From Nocardioides sp. (GTDB taxonomy: Bacteria; Actinomycetota; Actinomycetes; Propionibacteriales; Nocardioidaceae), in contig NZ_JAEMSS010000019.1 in assembly GCF_016462705.1 (NCBI RefSeq), forward strand, positions 1 to 37,313: a stretch of 37,313 nucleotides of DNA, given 5' to 3'. The notes beneath the pieces were generated by a model. That model searched no databases. It saw only the letters and a list, made by a program, of their open reading frames with translations, and was not told where the DNA came from. Shown piece after piece: positions 16,419 through 23,724 of the stretch. Position 1 is the first letter of the stretch; each line of letters opens with the position of its first letter. A program made the position numbers and the translations under genes.

Positions 16419-17131
16419 GCGCGCCCCTCGGTCCTGAGCAGCTTGGCCGCCACCTCGGGATCGGTCGGCCCGGCGCCGTACGACGGGCAGAGCTTGGCGA
16501 CCGGGCAGGCACCACAGGCCGGCTTCTGGGCATGGCAGCACCGGCGGCCGTGCCAGATGAGGTGGTGGCTGAGCATCGTCCAGTCCTTCTTGGGGAACAG
16601 CGCCCCCACGGCGTGCTCGGCCTTGACCGGGTCGGTCTCCTCGGTCCAGCCGAACCGGCGGGCGAGCCGGCCGAAGTGGGTGTCCACCGTGATGCCGGGG
16701 ATCCCGAAGGCGTTGCCCAGCACGACGTTGGCGGTCTTGCGGCCGACGCCCGGCAGCTCGACGAGGTCCTTGAGCCGGGGCGGCACCTGGCCCTCGTGCC
16801 GCTCCACCAGGGCGGCGCTCAGCTTGAGCAGCGACTCGGTCTTGGCCCGGAAGAACCCGAGCGGGCCGATGATCCCCTCGAGCGTCTCCCGGTCGGCCGC
16901 CGCCATCGCGGGGGCGTCGGGGTAGGCGGCGAACAGCGTCGGCCGGACCGCGTTGACCCGCTTGTCAGTGGTCTGGGCGCTCAGCACGGTCACGACGAGC
17001 AGCTCGAAGGGGTTGTCGAAGTCGAGCTCGCACCTCGCGTCCGGGTAGGTGTCGGCCAGGACCCGGTCGATCTTGCGCGCCTGTCGCACCAACCCCGTGC
17101 GGGTAGGCGGAACGGCGGCAGCGCGGGGCAC
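16415..17131 (-). CDS. nth: Endonuclease III (DNA glycosylase/AP lyase)
   Basis: A 238-residue base-excision-repair enzyme. The helix-hairpin-helix [13 protein letters not shown] holds the catalytic Lys132, and VDTHFGRL holds the catalytic Asp150. The C-terminal [4Fe-4S] cluster ligands are Cys199, Cys206, Cys209 and Cys215 (CX6CX2CX5C), with an extra Cys198. It removes oxidised pyrimidines. The GTG start at 17131 is preceded 6 nt upstream by a -10 hexamer and has no ribosome site, so the mRNA is probably leaderless. First gene of the operon nth-tlpA-nudix-marP, which has the same order as Rv3674c-Rv3671c. Confidence 0.96.
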   Translation of the reverse strand: MPRAAAVPPTRTGLVRQARKIDRVLADTYPDARCELDFDNPFELLVVTVLSAQTTDKRVNAVRPTLFAAYPDAPAMAAADRETLEGIIGPLGFFRAKTESLLKLSAALVERHEGQVPPRLKDLVELPGVGRKTANVVLGNAFGIPGITVDTHFGRLARRFGWTEETDPVKAEHAVGALFPKKDWTMLSHHLIWHGRRCCHAQKPACGACPVAKLCPSYGAGPTDPEVAAKLLRTEGRA

Positions 17132-17137
17132 GCGGAA

Positions 17138-17143
17138 AGGATA
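17138..17143 (-). promoter_or_regulatory. -10 element of the nth operon (leaderless)
   Basis: TATCCT on the minus strand ends 6 nt before the GTG start of nth. That spacing puts transcript initiation at or next to the start codon. Confidence 0.65.
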
Positions 17144-17173
17144 GGCGGCAGGGCCGACGTCCCGGAGTGCGCG

Positions 17174-17641
17174 TCAGTCGGCCTTGGCCGGGGGGAGGAG
17201 GCGGCCCAGGAGGTCGTAGATGCTCACGGCACCGAGCAGCGCCGCGCCCTTGCCCTTGCCGTCGAGCACCGCGACCAGGGGAGAGCGGTTGGCGGCCATC
17301 ATCGCGGCCAGCTCGAGCACGGTGTCGTCGTCGTTGGCCACCGGCAGGGCAGGACGGTCCTTGGGCACGAGCTCCTTGACGGTGTGGTCGGCGAGCTTGT
17401 CGCAGATGGAGTCGGCGAACCCCTCGTCCAGCACGCGGGCCAGGGCCGGGTCGTCCTGGACGTAGGACGGGACGAGTGCCCGGAGCACCTGGGACCCCGG
17501 GAGGACGGCGACCGGGTGGTTGTTCTCGTCGACGACGATCAGCCCCGGGCGGTTGTGCTCGGTCAGCAGGCGAGCCGCGGTGAGCGCGTCGGTCTCCATC
17601 CGGACGGTCGGGTAGGGGACGGCGAGGTCGCGGGCCTTCAC
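17174..17641 (-). CDS. CBS-domain pair protein
   Basis: A 155-residue protein made of two CBS motifs. The first spans about residues 3-60 (VPYPTVRMETDALTAARLL, RPGLIVVDENNHPVAVLPG). The second spans about 90-150 (ALPVANDDDTVLELAAMMAANRSPLVAVLD, GAALLGAVSIYDLLGRLL). Such Bateman modules bind adenine nucleotides and gate transporters or enzymes. It is divergent from the ArsB/NhaD-type transporter gene, so a role in sensing or regulating that transporter is plausible but inferred. GTG start at 17641 with a -10 6 nt upstream and no ribosome site. Confidence 0.9.
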   Translation of the reverse strand: MKARDLAVPYPTVRMETDALTAARLLTEHNRPGLIVVDENNHPVAVLPGSQVLRALVPSYVQDDPALARVLDEGFADSICDKLADHTVKELVPKDRPALPVANDDDTVLELAAMMAANRSPLVAVLDGKGKGAALLGAVSIYDLLGRLLPPAKAD

Positions 17642-17647
17642 CTCGCG

Positions 17648-17653
17648 AGCGTA
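17648..17653 (-). promoter_or_regulatory. -10 element of the CBS-pair gene (leaderless)
   Basis: TACGCT on the minus strand ends 6 nt before the GTG at 17641, the same geometry as at nth. Confidence 0.6.
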
Positions 17654-17681
17654 CGCCGGAGAGCCGGCGTCCAGGAGCCTC

Positions 17682-17687
17682 TAGGGT
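17682..17687 (+). promoter_or_regulatory. -10 element of the ArsB/NhaD-type gene
   Basis: TAGGGT fits TANNNT. The conserved leader block starts 8 nt after it, as at nhaA. Confidence 0.55.
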
Positions 17688-17694
17688 GGGTCCT

Positions 17695-17759
17695 GGTGTG
17701 CCGGGAAGTCTGGTCGGCGTTGAGCCTCGACCACCCCGAAACCCCTCGAACGGAGCCCT
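17695..17759 (+). ncRNA. Candidate cis-regulatory RNA leader of the ArsB/NhaD-type gene
   Basis: The leader starts GGTGTGCCGGGAAGTC and continues TGGTCGGC, which is 22 of 24 identical to the nhaA leader. GGTCG (17712-17716) pairs with CGACC (17728-17732), and the loop differs in sequence from the nhaA copy while the stem is kept. The remainder is C-rich and leads to CGGAG, the ribosome site, 4-5 nt before the GTG. Conservation in front of two otherwise unrelated cation or anion transporter genes argues for a shared RNA sensor rather than a protein-coding remnant. Confidence 0.6.
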
Positions 17760-19037
17760 GTGGACGCCGTCCTCGCCGTCACCGTCTTCGTCGGGGCCTA
17801 CGCCTTCCTGGTCGCGGACCGGGTCCACCGGACCAAGGTGGCGCTGGTGGGCGCGGGGCTGGTCCTGCTGCTGCACATCAGCGACGCCGAGGCGGCGTTC
17901 TTCGACGAGGAGAGCGGCGTCGAGTGGAACGTCGTCTTCCTCCTCCTCGGGATGATGGTGATCGTCTCGGTGCTGCGGCAGACCGGGGTCTTCGAGTACG
18001 TCGCGATCTATGCGGCCAAGCGGTCCAGGGGCAGGGCCTACCGGCTCATGGTCATGCTGTGCGTGCTCACCGCCACCGCCTCCGCCGTGCTGGACAACGT
18101 GACTACGGTGCTGCTGGTCGCCCCGGTGACGTTCCTGGTCTGCGACCGCCTGGGCCTGCGCCCCGTGCCGTTCCTCATCGCCGAGGTGCTCGCGTCCAAC
18201 ATCGGTGGCGCCGCCACGCTGGTGGGCGACCCGCCCAACATCATCATCGCCAGCCGGGCCGACCTCACCTTCAACGACTTCCTCGTCAACATGGCGCCCT
18301 GGGTCGTCGTGCTGATGGTCGTCTTCTGCCTGATGTGCCGGGTGCTGTTCCGGACCGCGTTCGTCTACGACCCCGAGCGGGCGGACGCGGTCATGCTCCT
18401 CGACGAGCGGGAGGCGATCACCGACAAGCGGCTCCTGGTGACCTCCCTCATCGTGCTCGCCGGGGTCGTCGCGGCCTTCGTGCTCCACCCCGTCCTGCAC
18501 TACGAGCCGTCGGTGGTGGCCCTGCTCGGAGCCGGCATCCTCGTGCTGGTCACCCGGGTCGAGATCAGCGACGCGCTCAGCGAGGTGGAGTGGCCCACGC
18601 TGGCGTTCTTCGGTGGCCTCTTCATCATGGTGGGCGGGCTGGTGGAGACCGGGGTGATCGAGGACCTCTCCACCGCGATGGCCGATCGGACCGACGGCGA
18701 CCTCGGGCTCGCGTCCATGGTCCTGCTCTTCGGCTCCGCGGTCCTGTCCGCGATCGTGGACAACATCCCGTACGTCGCCACGATGTCGCCGGTGGTGGTC
18801 GGGCTGGTGCCGACCATGCCCGGCAACAGCGAGGCCCTGTGGTGGTCCCTGGCGTTCGGCGCCGACCTGGGTGGCAACGCGACGGCGATCGGGGCCTCGG
18901 CCAACGTCGTGATGCTGGGCCTGGCGGAGAAGGCGGGGCACCGGATCGGGTTCTGGGAGTTCACGAAGTACGGCCTGGTGGTCACCGTGGTCACGGTCGG
19001 GCTGACCGCGCCGTACATCGCCCTGCGCTACCTCTGA
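17760..19037 (+). CDS. ArsB/NhaD-type (IT superfamily, SLC13-like) ion transporter
   Basis: A 425-residue membrane protein of the ion-transporter superfamily with about 11-12 membrane segments. Two inverted halves each carry a hallmark: LDNVTTVLLVAPVTFLV then GGAATLVGDPPNIIIAS in the first, and SAIVDNIPYVATMSPVV then GGNATAIGASANVVML in the second. This matches ArsB/NhaD-type permeases, which include arsenite exporters and Na+/H+ antiporters. No arsR or arsC is nearby, and the nhaA-like leader favours Na+ or another cation as substrate (inference). GTG start at 17760 after CGGAG. Divergent from the CBS-pair gene. Confidence 0.9.
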   Translation: MDAVLAVTVFVGAYAFLVADRVHRTKVALVGAGLVLLLHISDAEAAFFDEESGVEWNVVFLLLGMMVIVSVLRQTGVFEYVAIYAAKRSRGRAYRLMVMLCVLTATASAVLDNVTTVLLVAPVTFLVCDRLGLRPVPFLIAEVLASNIGGAATLVGDPPNIIIASRADLTFNDFLVNMAPWVVVLMVVFCLMCRVLFRTAFVYDPERADAVMLLDEREAITDKRLLVTSLIVLAGVVAAFVLHPVLHYEPSVVALLGAGILVLVTRVEISDALSEVEWPTLAFFGGLFIMVGGLVETGVIEDLSTAMADRTDGDLGLASMVLLFGSAVLSAIVDNIPYVATMSPVVVGLVPTMPGNSEALWWSLAFGADLGGNATAIGASANVVMLGLAEKAGHRIGFWEFTKYGLVVTVVTVGLTAPYIALRYL

Positions 19038-19103
19038 GGTACCGCTGAGGTCCGACCGACGCTCCACCCGGCGAGGGTGGTGCCTGTGACCCACTCCACT
19101 GGT

Positions 19104-19109
19104 TAGGAT
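19104..19109 (+). promoter_or_regulatory. -10 element of crp
   Basis: TAGGAT lies 67-72 nt before the crp start. About 15 nt upstream is TGTGACCCACTCCACT (19085-19100), with a clear TGTGA half-site and a weak second half, which might be an autoregulatory Crp site. Confidence 0.45.
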
Positions 19110-19130
19110 TCTGGCGGTGGCCGGTCGTCG

Positions 19131-19145
19131 GCGCCCGAAGGGCGC
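19131..19145 (+). promoter_or_regulatory. Hairpin in the crp 5' leader
   Basis: GCGCCC and GGGCGC form a perfect 6-bp stem around GAA, 30 nt before the GTG start. AGAGGAA, the ribosome site, follows about 20 nt later. It may influence translation or mRNA stability. Confidence 0.4.
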
Positions 19146-19175
19146 TGCCCGAGCGCGCAGTCGAGAGGAATCACC

Positions 19176-19853
19176 GTGGACAACGACGTACTCCGTCAGG
19201 CGCCGCTGTTCAGCGCCCTCGACGACGAGGCAGCCACCGCCCTGCGGTCGTCGATGGCCGAGACCCGCCTGCGCCGCGGAGACGTGCTGTTCCACGAGGG
19301 TGACACCGGCGACAAGCTCTACGTCGTCCTCGACGGCAAGGTGAAGCTCGGACGGACGTCGTCCGACGGCCGGGAGAACCTGCTGGCCATCCTCGGGCCG
19401 GGCCAGATGTTCGGCGAGCTGTCGCTGTTCGACCCCGGCCCCCGCTCGGCGACGGTCACCGCGGTGACCGACTCGACGTTCGCCTCGCTGTCGCACGAGG
19501 ACCTCCTGCGCTGGCTCGAGGGCCGCCCGGTCGTCGCCCGCGGGCTGCTCGCCCAGCTGGCCGGACGGCTGCGCAAGGCCAACGACGTCGTCGCCGACCT
19601 GGTCTTCTCCGACGTCCCCGGCCGGGTGGCCAAGGCGCTGCTCGACCTCGCCGACCGCTTCGGCCGCACCGCCGACGACGGCGTCCACGTCCACCACGAC
19701 CTCACCCAGGAGGAGCTCGCCCAGCTGGTCGGCGCCTCCCGCGAGACCGTCAACAAGGCGCTGGCCGACTTCGCGTCGCGCGGCTGGCTGCGCCTCGAGC
19801 CCCGCTCGGTCGTGATCATGGACGTCGAGCGCCTGGCTCGCCGCGCCCGCTGA
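19176..19853 (+). CDS. crp: Crp/Fnr family regulator (Crp/GlxR-like)
   Basis: A 225-residue regulator. The cyclic-nucleotide-binding beta-barrel spans about residues 10-120, with GELSLFDPGPRSATV as the phosphate-binding cassette (Glu and Arg retained). A dimerisation helix follows, and the C-terminal winged helix has recognition segment LVGASRETVNKALADFASRGWL. This matches actinobacterial cAMP-responsive Crp (Rv3676, SCO3571, GlxR). Position between the nth block and the MBL-RidA block is the conserved place of crp in Actinobacteria. The GTG start was chosen for the AGAGGAA ribosome site and the family start DNDVLRQAPLFSAL. Confidence 0.94.
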   Translation: MDNDVLRQAPLFSALDDEAATALRSSMAETRLRRGDVLFHEGDTGDKLYVVLDGKVKLGRTSSDGRENLLAILGPGQMFGELSLFDPGPRSATVTAVTDSTFASLSHEDLLRWLEGRPVVARGLLAQLAGRLRKANDVVADLVFSDVPGRVAKALLDLADRFGRTADDGVHVHHDLTQEELAQLVGASRETVNKALADFASRGWLRLEPRSVVIMDVERLARRAR

Positions 19854-19921
19854 GAAATCCCGACCGCACCGACCCCCGAACCCCACCGCTCCGGCGTAGG
19901 AGCAGGTGACAGGGGGCCGAC

Positions 19922-20170
19922 ATGCCAGGCAGCACGGACACCACCCCGGAGCAGCAGTTCCGCGAGTTCGTGCACGCCCGCACGCCGGCCCTGTCGCGCA
20001 CGGCGTACCTCCTCACCGGGGACGCCCACTTCGAGGACCTCACCGAGGTGGAGGCCGCCGCCGCGCTGGGTATCAGCACCGGCACCGGGAAGTCGACGAC
20101 CCGCCAGGCCCTCGGCCGGCTGCGCGTCCTGGCCCCCGAGCTGGCCGAGCTGATCGGGGGCGCGTCGTGA
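19922..20170 (+). pseudogene. SigE-family ECF sigma factor with large in-frame internal deletion
   Basis: The 82-residue product begins like a SigE-family sigma factor (FREFVHARTPALSRTAYLLTGDAH, start of region 2) and jumps directly to region 4 (FEDLTEVEAAAALGISTGTGKSTTRQALGRL). The rest of region 2, including the core-binding and -10 recognition helices, and the linker are missing, roughly 90 residues. The frame is kept, and the stop overlaps the start of the next gene (GTGA). In region 4 the usual TVKS motif reads TGKS. It cannot work as a normal sigma factor. It is either a pseudogene or, less likely, a region-4-only protein that still binds its partner. Confidence 0.75.
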
Positions 20171-21429
20171 GCGCCGACGACCTGCGTCGCGAGCTGGACC
20201 TGATCGCGGACCGCGCACCGGTCGTTGACGTGCCGGCCGACGCCTGGCACCGCGCCCGAGGGATGAACGGTCGGCAGCGCGTCGTCGTGCTCGGTGCGAC
20301 GGCTGCGGTCGTGGCCGCGATCGCCGCCGGGATCGTCTGGCTACCCGAGCGCACCCCTGAGCCGGTGGCCGACGGCTCCGCCGCCGTCCCCACCCGGCTC
20401 TACTCCGTGCCGGACGGGGTTGACGAGCGGGAGACCGACCTGTCCATCGGGGGGGCCGCGGCCGCTTGGCTCCAGATCGACGAGTCGCAGCTCGAGCTCA
20501 GGTCCGTCCCGGTCGTGGTGGGCGCCGCGGACGGTGCCTACCACCAGCTCGACCTCCCGGGGTTCACCGGCGGCGAGCTCGACGGCCTGGCGGCGGCCAC
20601 GGTGTCGTTGTCGTCCGACGGCCGCTCGCTCGCGTACCCGTACGAGGAAGCGGACGAGGGTGGCATCCGGGTGGTCGACCTGGAGAGCGGTGAGTACGTC
20701 ACACATCAGCTGCCCGACGGCGGTGCGACCTCGGTGGAGGTCATCACCTGGTCACCGGCTGGCGGGTGGCTCGCGTGGGGCGGAGAGCGGGAGGCTCGCG
20801 GGTACGTGGCCGTGGTCGGCCGGATCGACCTGGACAGCGGTGCGGTGGACGACCTCAGCGGCAACCGCTACCAGGGTGCCGGCGTCGGGGTGCGCGACGA
20901 CGGGGTGGTGGCGATCGGGCTCGGCCGACGTATGGAGCTCTGGTACGCCGCCGCCGACGTCTCGCAGGTGGCCGTCGAGACCTACGGTCGGCGGATCGTG
21001 GCGGACTCAGCCGGCCGGTTCGCGACGCAGGGACCAGGACAGGTGGTCGTCGTCGACGGCACCCAGGTCGACATCCTGAACAACCGGCCCGGCGGCTCGT
21101 CCGAGATCGTCCCGATGGGCTGGGTGGGGGACGAGCTCGTCGTCGTCACCTCCAACTTAGACGGCGACGGGGACCTCCGGGTCGTGGCGCCGTCGGGTCA
21201 GGTCACCCGGTCGCTGACCCGCGTGGACGCCGAGCTCGTGGAGTCCCTCTCGGTGGCGGTCGACCTGATGGGCGACGAGCCCCGCACCGTCTACCGCGCG
21301 AAGCCGGACTGGGGGTTCGACTGGGGCACCTGGTGGACCTTCGCCGGCATCGGGGTGTCGATCTCCGTGCTGCTGGTCCTCGTGGGGATCCTGGTCGCGC
21401 TCCTGCGGCGTTATCTGCCAGCCAGGTAG
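20167..21429 (+). CDS. Membrane-anchored beta-propeller-like partner of the SigE-type sigma factor
   Basis: A 420-residue protein. The first 35 residues are polar (LRRELDLIADRAPVVDVPADAWHRARG) and sit where anti-sigma domains occur. A membrane segment follows at about 38-58, then an extracellular part of about 330 residues with repeated WD/TolB-like blades (SLSSDGRSLAYPY, TWSPAGGWLAWGG). A second membrane helix lies near the C terminus (about 392-414) with a basic tail. It overlaps the sigma gene by 4 bases, the usual arrangement of sigma and cognate regulator. With its sigma partner deleted, its role is uncertain. No specific function is known. The 3' end overlaps the convergent MBL gene by 19 bases. 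Confidence 0.75.
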   Translation: MSADDLRRELDLIADRAPVVDVPADAWHRARGMNGRQRVVVLGATAAVVAAIAAGIVWLPERTPEPVADGSAAVPTRLYSVPDGVDERETDLSIGGAAAAWLQIDESQLELRSVPVVVGAADGAYHQLDLPGFTGGELDGLAAATVSLSSDGRSLAYPYEEADEGGIRVVDLESGEYVTHQLPDGGATSVEVITWSPAGGWLAWGGEREARGYVAVVGRIDLDSGAVDDLSGNRYQGAGVGVRDDGVVAIGLGRRMELWYAAADVSQVAVETYGRRIVADSAGRFATQGPGQVVVVDGTQVDILNNRPGGSSEIVPMGWVGDELVVVTSNLDGDGDLRVVAPSGQVTRSLTRVDAELVESLSVAVDLMGDEPRTVYRAKPDWGFDWGTWWTFAGIGVSISVLLVLVGILVALLRRYLPAR

Positions 21430-22217
21430 GCGAGCTGGGCGCGCACTGACCACTCGGCCGCGCCCCAGAGCGACTCGTCGACGTCCTGGTAGACGATCTC
21501 GACGACCTTCCGGGGGAGCTCCTCGTCCTCGAGGTCGGGTTTGTCGATGTTCAGCTGCTGCAGGGCCCCCTCGACCTGCGCGAGCCGTTGCCTCCGGTGC
21601 ACGAGGTAGTACTCCAGGACGCCGAGGGCGTCGTCCAGGACCGGGCCGTGCGCGGGCCACAGGGTCTCGACGGATCCCGACGCGGCGAGGTCGCGCATCC
21701 GCTCGATCGACTCGAAGTACGACCCCAGGTCGCCGTCCGGCCAGGCGATGACCGTGGTCCCGCGACCGAGCACCATGTCGCCGGTGAGCAGCGTCTTCTC
21801 GGCCGGAAGCAGCAGCGAGAGCGAGTCGTCGGTGTGGCCGGGGGTGAAGACGACCTCCAGCCGGAGGCCGTCGACCTCGACGACCTCGCCGTCGGTCAGC
21901 GGGTCGGCGTCGAAGGTGTAGGTCGGCCGCCACGAGCGCACCGGGCAGCCCTTGCGGCGGCCGAGCTCCTCGGCGGTCTCGGAGTGGTCGAAGTGGTGGT
22001 GGGTGACCAGCACCAGGCCGACGTCGCCGGTCTCCTCGTCGAGGAGGTCGAGGTGGCCCTCCTCGACCGGCCCCGGGTCGACCACCACGGCCTGCGACCT
22101 GCCTGGTTCGCGGAGCACCCAGGTGTTGGTGCCGTCGAGGGTCATCAGGCCCGGGTTGGGCGCCAGCAGGCACCGGGCCCGCTCGCCGAACGTCCCGCCG
22201 GACCAGGACTCGGTCAT
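21411..22217 (-). CDS. Metallo-beta-lactamase-fold hydrolase (Rv3677c-like)
   Basis: A 268-residue MBL-fold protein. The metal-binding motif THHHFDHSE (HxHxDH) lies near residue 75, and later ligands are FTPGHTDDSL (His) and LLTGDMVLGRG (Asp). The final His is in WPAHGPV. A C-terminal helical extension after VLEYYLVHRRQRL resembles LACTB2-like proteins, which cleave RNA or thioesters. It corresponds by position to Rv3677c. The start at 22217 makes an ATGA overlap with the Nudix stop, so upstream in-frame alternatives were set aside. Substrate unknown. Confidence 0.9.
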   Translation of the reverse strand: MTESWSGGTFGERARCLLAPNPGLMTLDGTNTWVLREPGRSQAVVVDPGPVEEGHLDLLDEETGDVGLVLVTHHHFDHSETAEELGRRKGCPVRSWRPTYTFDADPLTDGEVVEVDGLRLEVVFTPGHTDDSLSLLLPAEKTLLTGDMVLGRGTTVIAWPDGDLGSYFESIERMRDLAASGSVETLWPAHGPVLDDALGVLEYYLVHRRQRLAQVEGALQQLNIDKPDLEDEELPRKVVEIVYQDVDESLWGAAEWSVRAQLAYLAGR

Positions 22218-23083
22218 GCCGGGTGCCGAGCCTCGAGCACCGGCCGCAGGTGCGGCGGGATGGACAGCGTCCATCCGTCGCCCAGCGGCTCGACGCCCGG
22301 CGTGTGCATCTCGGCCGTGCGGCCGTGCGCGGCCTCGATCACCTCGACCGGGTCGGCGTACTGGCTGACCTCGAGGGAGGTCAGGTAGGTCGGCGGCATC
22401 ATCAGCATGTCGCCGGCCTCGGCCATCGCGACCGCGTCGGCGGCCGGCAGCCAGGTGACCTCCGAGGACTCGGTCGAGACGTCCCGGGTGCGCTGGCCCT
22501 CGGGCAGCAGGGCCACGAAGAACCAGGTGCGGTAGCGCTTCGGCTCGAAGACCGGCGTCAGCCAGGCCCCCCAGACCCCGAGCAGGTCGGTGCGCAGGAC
22601 CAGGCCGCGGCGGTCGAGGAAGTCGGTCATGGCCAGCTCGCGGGACTCCAGGGCGACCCGGTCGGCCTCCCAGTCGTCGCCCGTGGTGTCGGCGACCACG
22701 TCGTCCGGCGATGTACCAGCGAGGAGGACGCCCGACTCCTCGAACGTCTCGCGCACTGCTGCGCAGACCAGCGCGCGCGCCTGGTGCTCGTCGCACCCGA
22801 GCCGCCGCGCCCAGTCCGCCTGCGAGGGCCCGGTCCAGGCGACGTCGTGGTCGAAGTCGCGCGGGTCCACCCCTCCGCCGGGGTAGACGCACATGCCGGC
22901 GGCGAAGTCCATCGAGACCTGGCGGCGCAGGTAGTAGACCGACGGCCCGTGGTCCGACGACCGCAGCAGGATGACGGTCGCGGCGTCCCGCGGCTCGACC
23001 GGCGCCTTGAGGCCGTCCTCGTACTCCTTGGCCGCCTCGACCACGTGCTCCGGCAACGGGATCGGCGGGATCGGGATCTTCAC
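22214..23083 (-). CDS. NUDT19-like Nudix hydrolase
   Basis: A 289-residue Nudix-superfamily protein. The box is split and extended compared with the classic form: GMCVYPGGGVDPRDFD, then a 30-residue insert, then ALVCAAVRETFEESGVLL. This insert is typical of NUDT19/RP2-like members, some of which hydrolyse CoA derivatives. FVALLPEGQRTRDVSTESSEVTWLPAADAV follows as usual. GTG start at 23083 directly after the RidA stop. Translationally coupled to the MBL gene. The same gene order occurs next to crp in Streptomyces. Confidence 0.88.
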   Translation of the reverse strand: MKIPIPPIPLPEHVVEAAKEYEDGLKAPVEPRDAATVILLRSSDHGPSVYYLRRQVSMDFAAGMCVYPGGGVDPRDFDHDVAWTGPSQADWARRLGCDEHQARALVCAAVRETFEESGVLLAGTSPDDVVADTTGDDWEADRVALESRELAMTDFLDRRGLVLRTDLLGVWGAWLTPVFEPKRYRTWFFVALLPEGQRTRDVSTESSEVTWLPAADAVAMAEAGDMLMMPPTYLTSLEVSQYADPVEVIEAAHGRTAEMHTPGVEPLGDGWTLSIPPHLRPVLEARHPA

Positions 23084-23551
23084 TCAGTCGCCCGCGAGCT
23101 CGACCAGGATCTCGACCTCCACCGGCGCGCCCAGCGGCAGCGCTGCCACGCCGACGGCGGACCGGGCGTGCACGCCGGCGTCACCGAACGCCGTGCCGAG
23201 CAGCTCGGAGGCGCCGTTGACCACGCCGGGCTGACCGGTGAAGCCGGGCGCGCTGGCCACGAAGCCGACGACCTTGACGACCCGGGTGACCCGGGCGAGG
23301 TCGCCGATCTCGGCCTTCACGGCGGCGATCGCGTTGAGCGCGCACTGCTGGGCGCACGCGTACGCCTCCTCGGCGGTGACACCCGCACCGACGAGGCCGG
23401 TCGCCATCAGCTCGCCGGCCCGCATCGGCAACTGACCGGACGTGTAGACGTGGTTGCCGGACCGGACGGCGGGGACGTAGACCGCGACCGGCGGGACCAC
23501 CTCCGGGACGTCGAGGCCGAGCTCGGCGAGGCGCTCCTCCGGGGTGCTCAT
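23084..23551 (-). CDS. RidA family protein (Rv3678c-like)
   Basis: A 155-residue protein of the YjgF/YER057c/UK114 (RidA) superfamily. Landmarks are SGNHVYTSGQLPM, AYACAQQCALNAIAAVKAEIGDLARVTRVVKVVGFV and ARSAVGVAALPLGAPVEVEILVEL. The Arg (ARSAVG) that in RidA binds the imine or enamine carboxylate is present. Family members deaminate reactive 2-aminoacrylate, but this subgroup has not been shown to do so. The start MSTPEERLAELGL at 23551 was chosen by family length. It ends directly before the Nudix start. Confidence 0.9.
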   Translation of the reverse strand: MSTPEERLAELGLDVPEVVPPVAVYVPAVRSGNHVYTSGQLPMRAGELMATGLVGAGVTAEEAYACAQQCALNAIAAVKAEIGDLARVTRVVKVVGFVASAPGFTGQPGVVNGASELLGTAFGDAGVHARSAVGVAALPLGAPVEVEILVELAGD

Positions 23552-23556
23552 CCGGG

Positions 23557-23712
23557 TCAGCCCTCTTCGGGTCGCTTGAGGAAGGCCACCAGGCCGCCCT
23601 GGGCGTTGGTGTGGATCGCCACCAGCTCCCAGCCGTCGCTGCCGAAGTTGTTGAGCATCAGGGCCTCGTTGTGGAGCGGGATGGGCGCCACCTGGTACTG
23701 CCACTTGGTCAT
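23557..23712 (-). CDS. Small DUF4177-like protein (Rv3678A-like)
   Basis: A 51-residue protein. It reads MTKWQYQVAPIPLHN at the start, with the DUF4177 core NNFGSDGWELVAIHTNAQGG and LVAFLKRP near the end. WQY...DGWELV is the conserved signature of this small family, whose role is unknown. The same small gene lies next to the RidA gene in mycobacteria and Streptomyces. The ATG at 23712 is preceded 6 nt upstream by a -10 hexamer and lacks a ribosome site, so this is the leaderless first gene of the leftward operon DUF4177-RidA-Nudix-MBL. Confidence 0.85.
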   Translation of the reverse strand: MTKWQYQVAPIPLHNEALMLNNFGSDGWELVAIHTNAQGGLVAFLKRPEEG

Positions 23713-23718
23713 GCGGGC

Positions 23719-23724
23719 ACGTTA
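23719..23724 (-). promoter_or_regulatory. -10 element of the DUF4177-RidA-Nudix-MBL operon (leaderless)
   Basis: TAACGT on the minus strand ends 6 nt before the ATG. Its first three bases are the TAA stop of the upstream YdeI-family gene. Confidence 0.65.

Noticed and set aside
17760..19037. Arsenic resistance locus
   Set aside because: No arsR, arsC or arsenite-methyltransferase gene is adjacent, and the ArsA-like ATPases at 32218-34409 belong to the conserved Rv3679-Rv3680 pair, not to an ars operon.
16532..19048. Open frame of 838 codons on the plus strand
   Set aside because: It crosses nth and the CBS gene antisense and the ArsB/NhaD-type gene in another frame, with no recognisable motifs.
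16965..19886. Long open frame of 973 codons on the minus strand
   Set aside because: It runs antisense to the nth, CBS, ArsB/NhaD-type and crp genes, and its translation is Arg-, Gly-, His- and Asp-rich without any domain. It is a GC-driven shadow.
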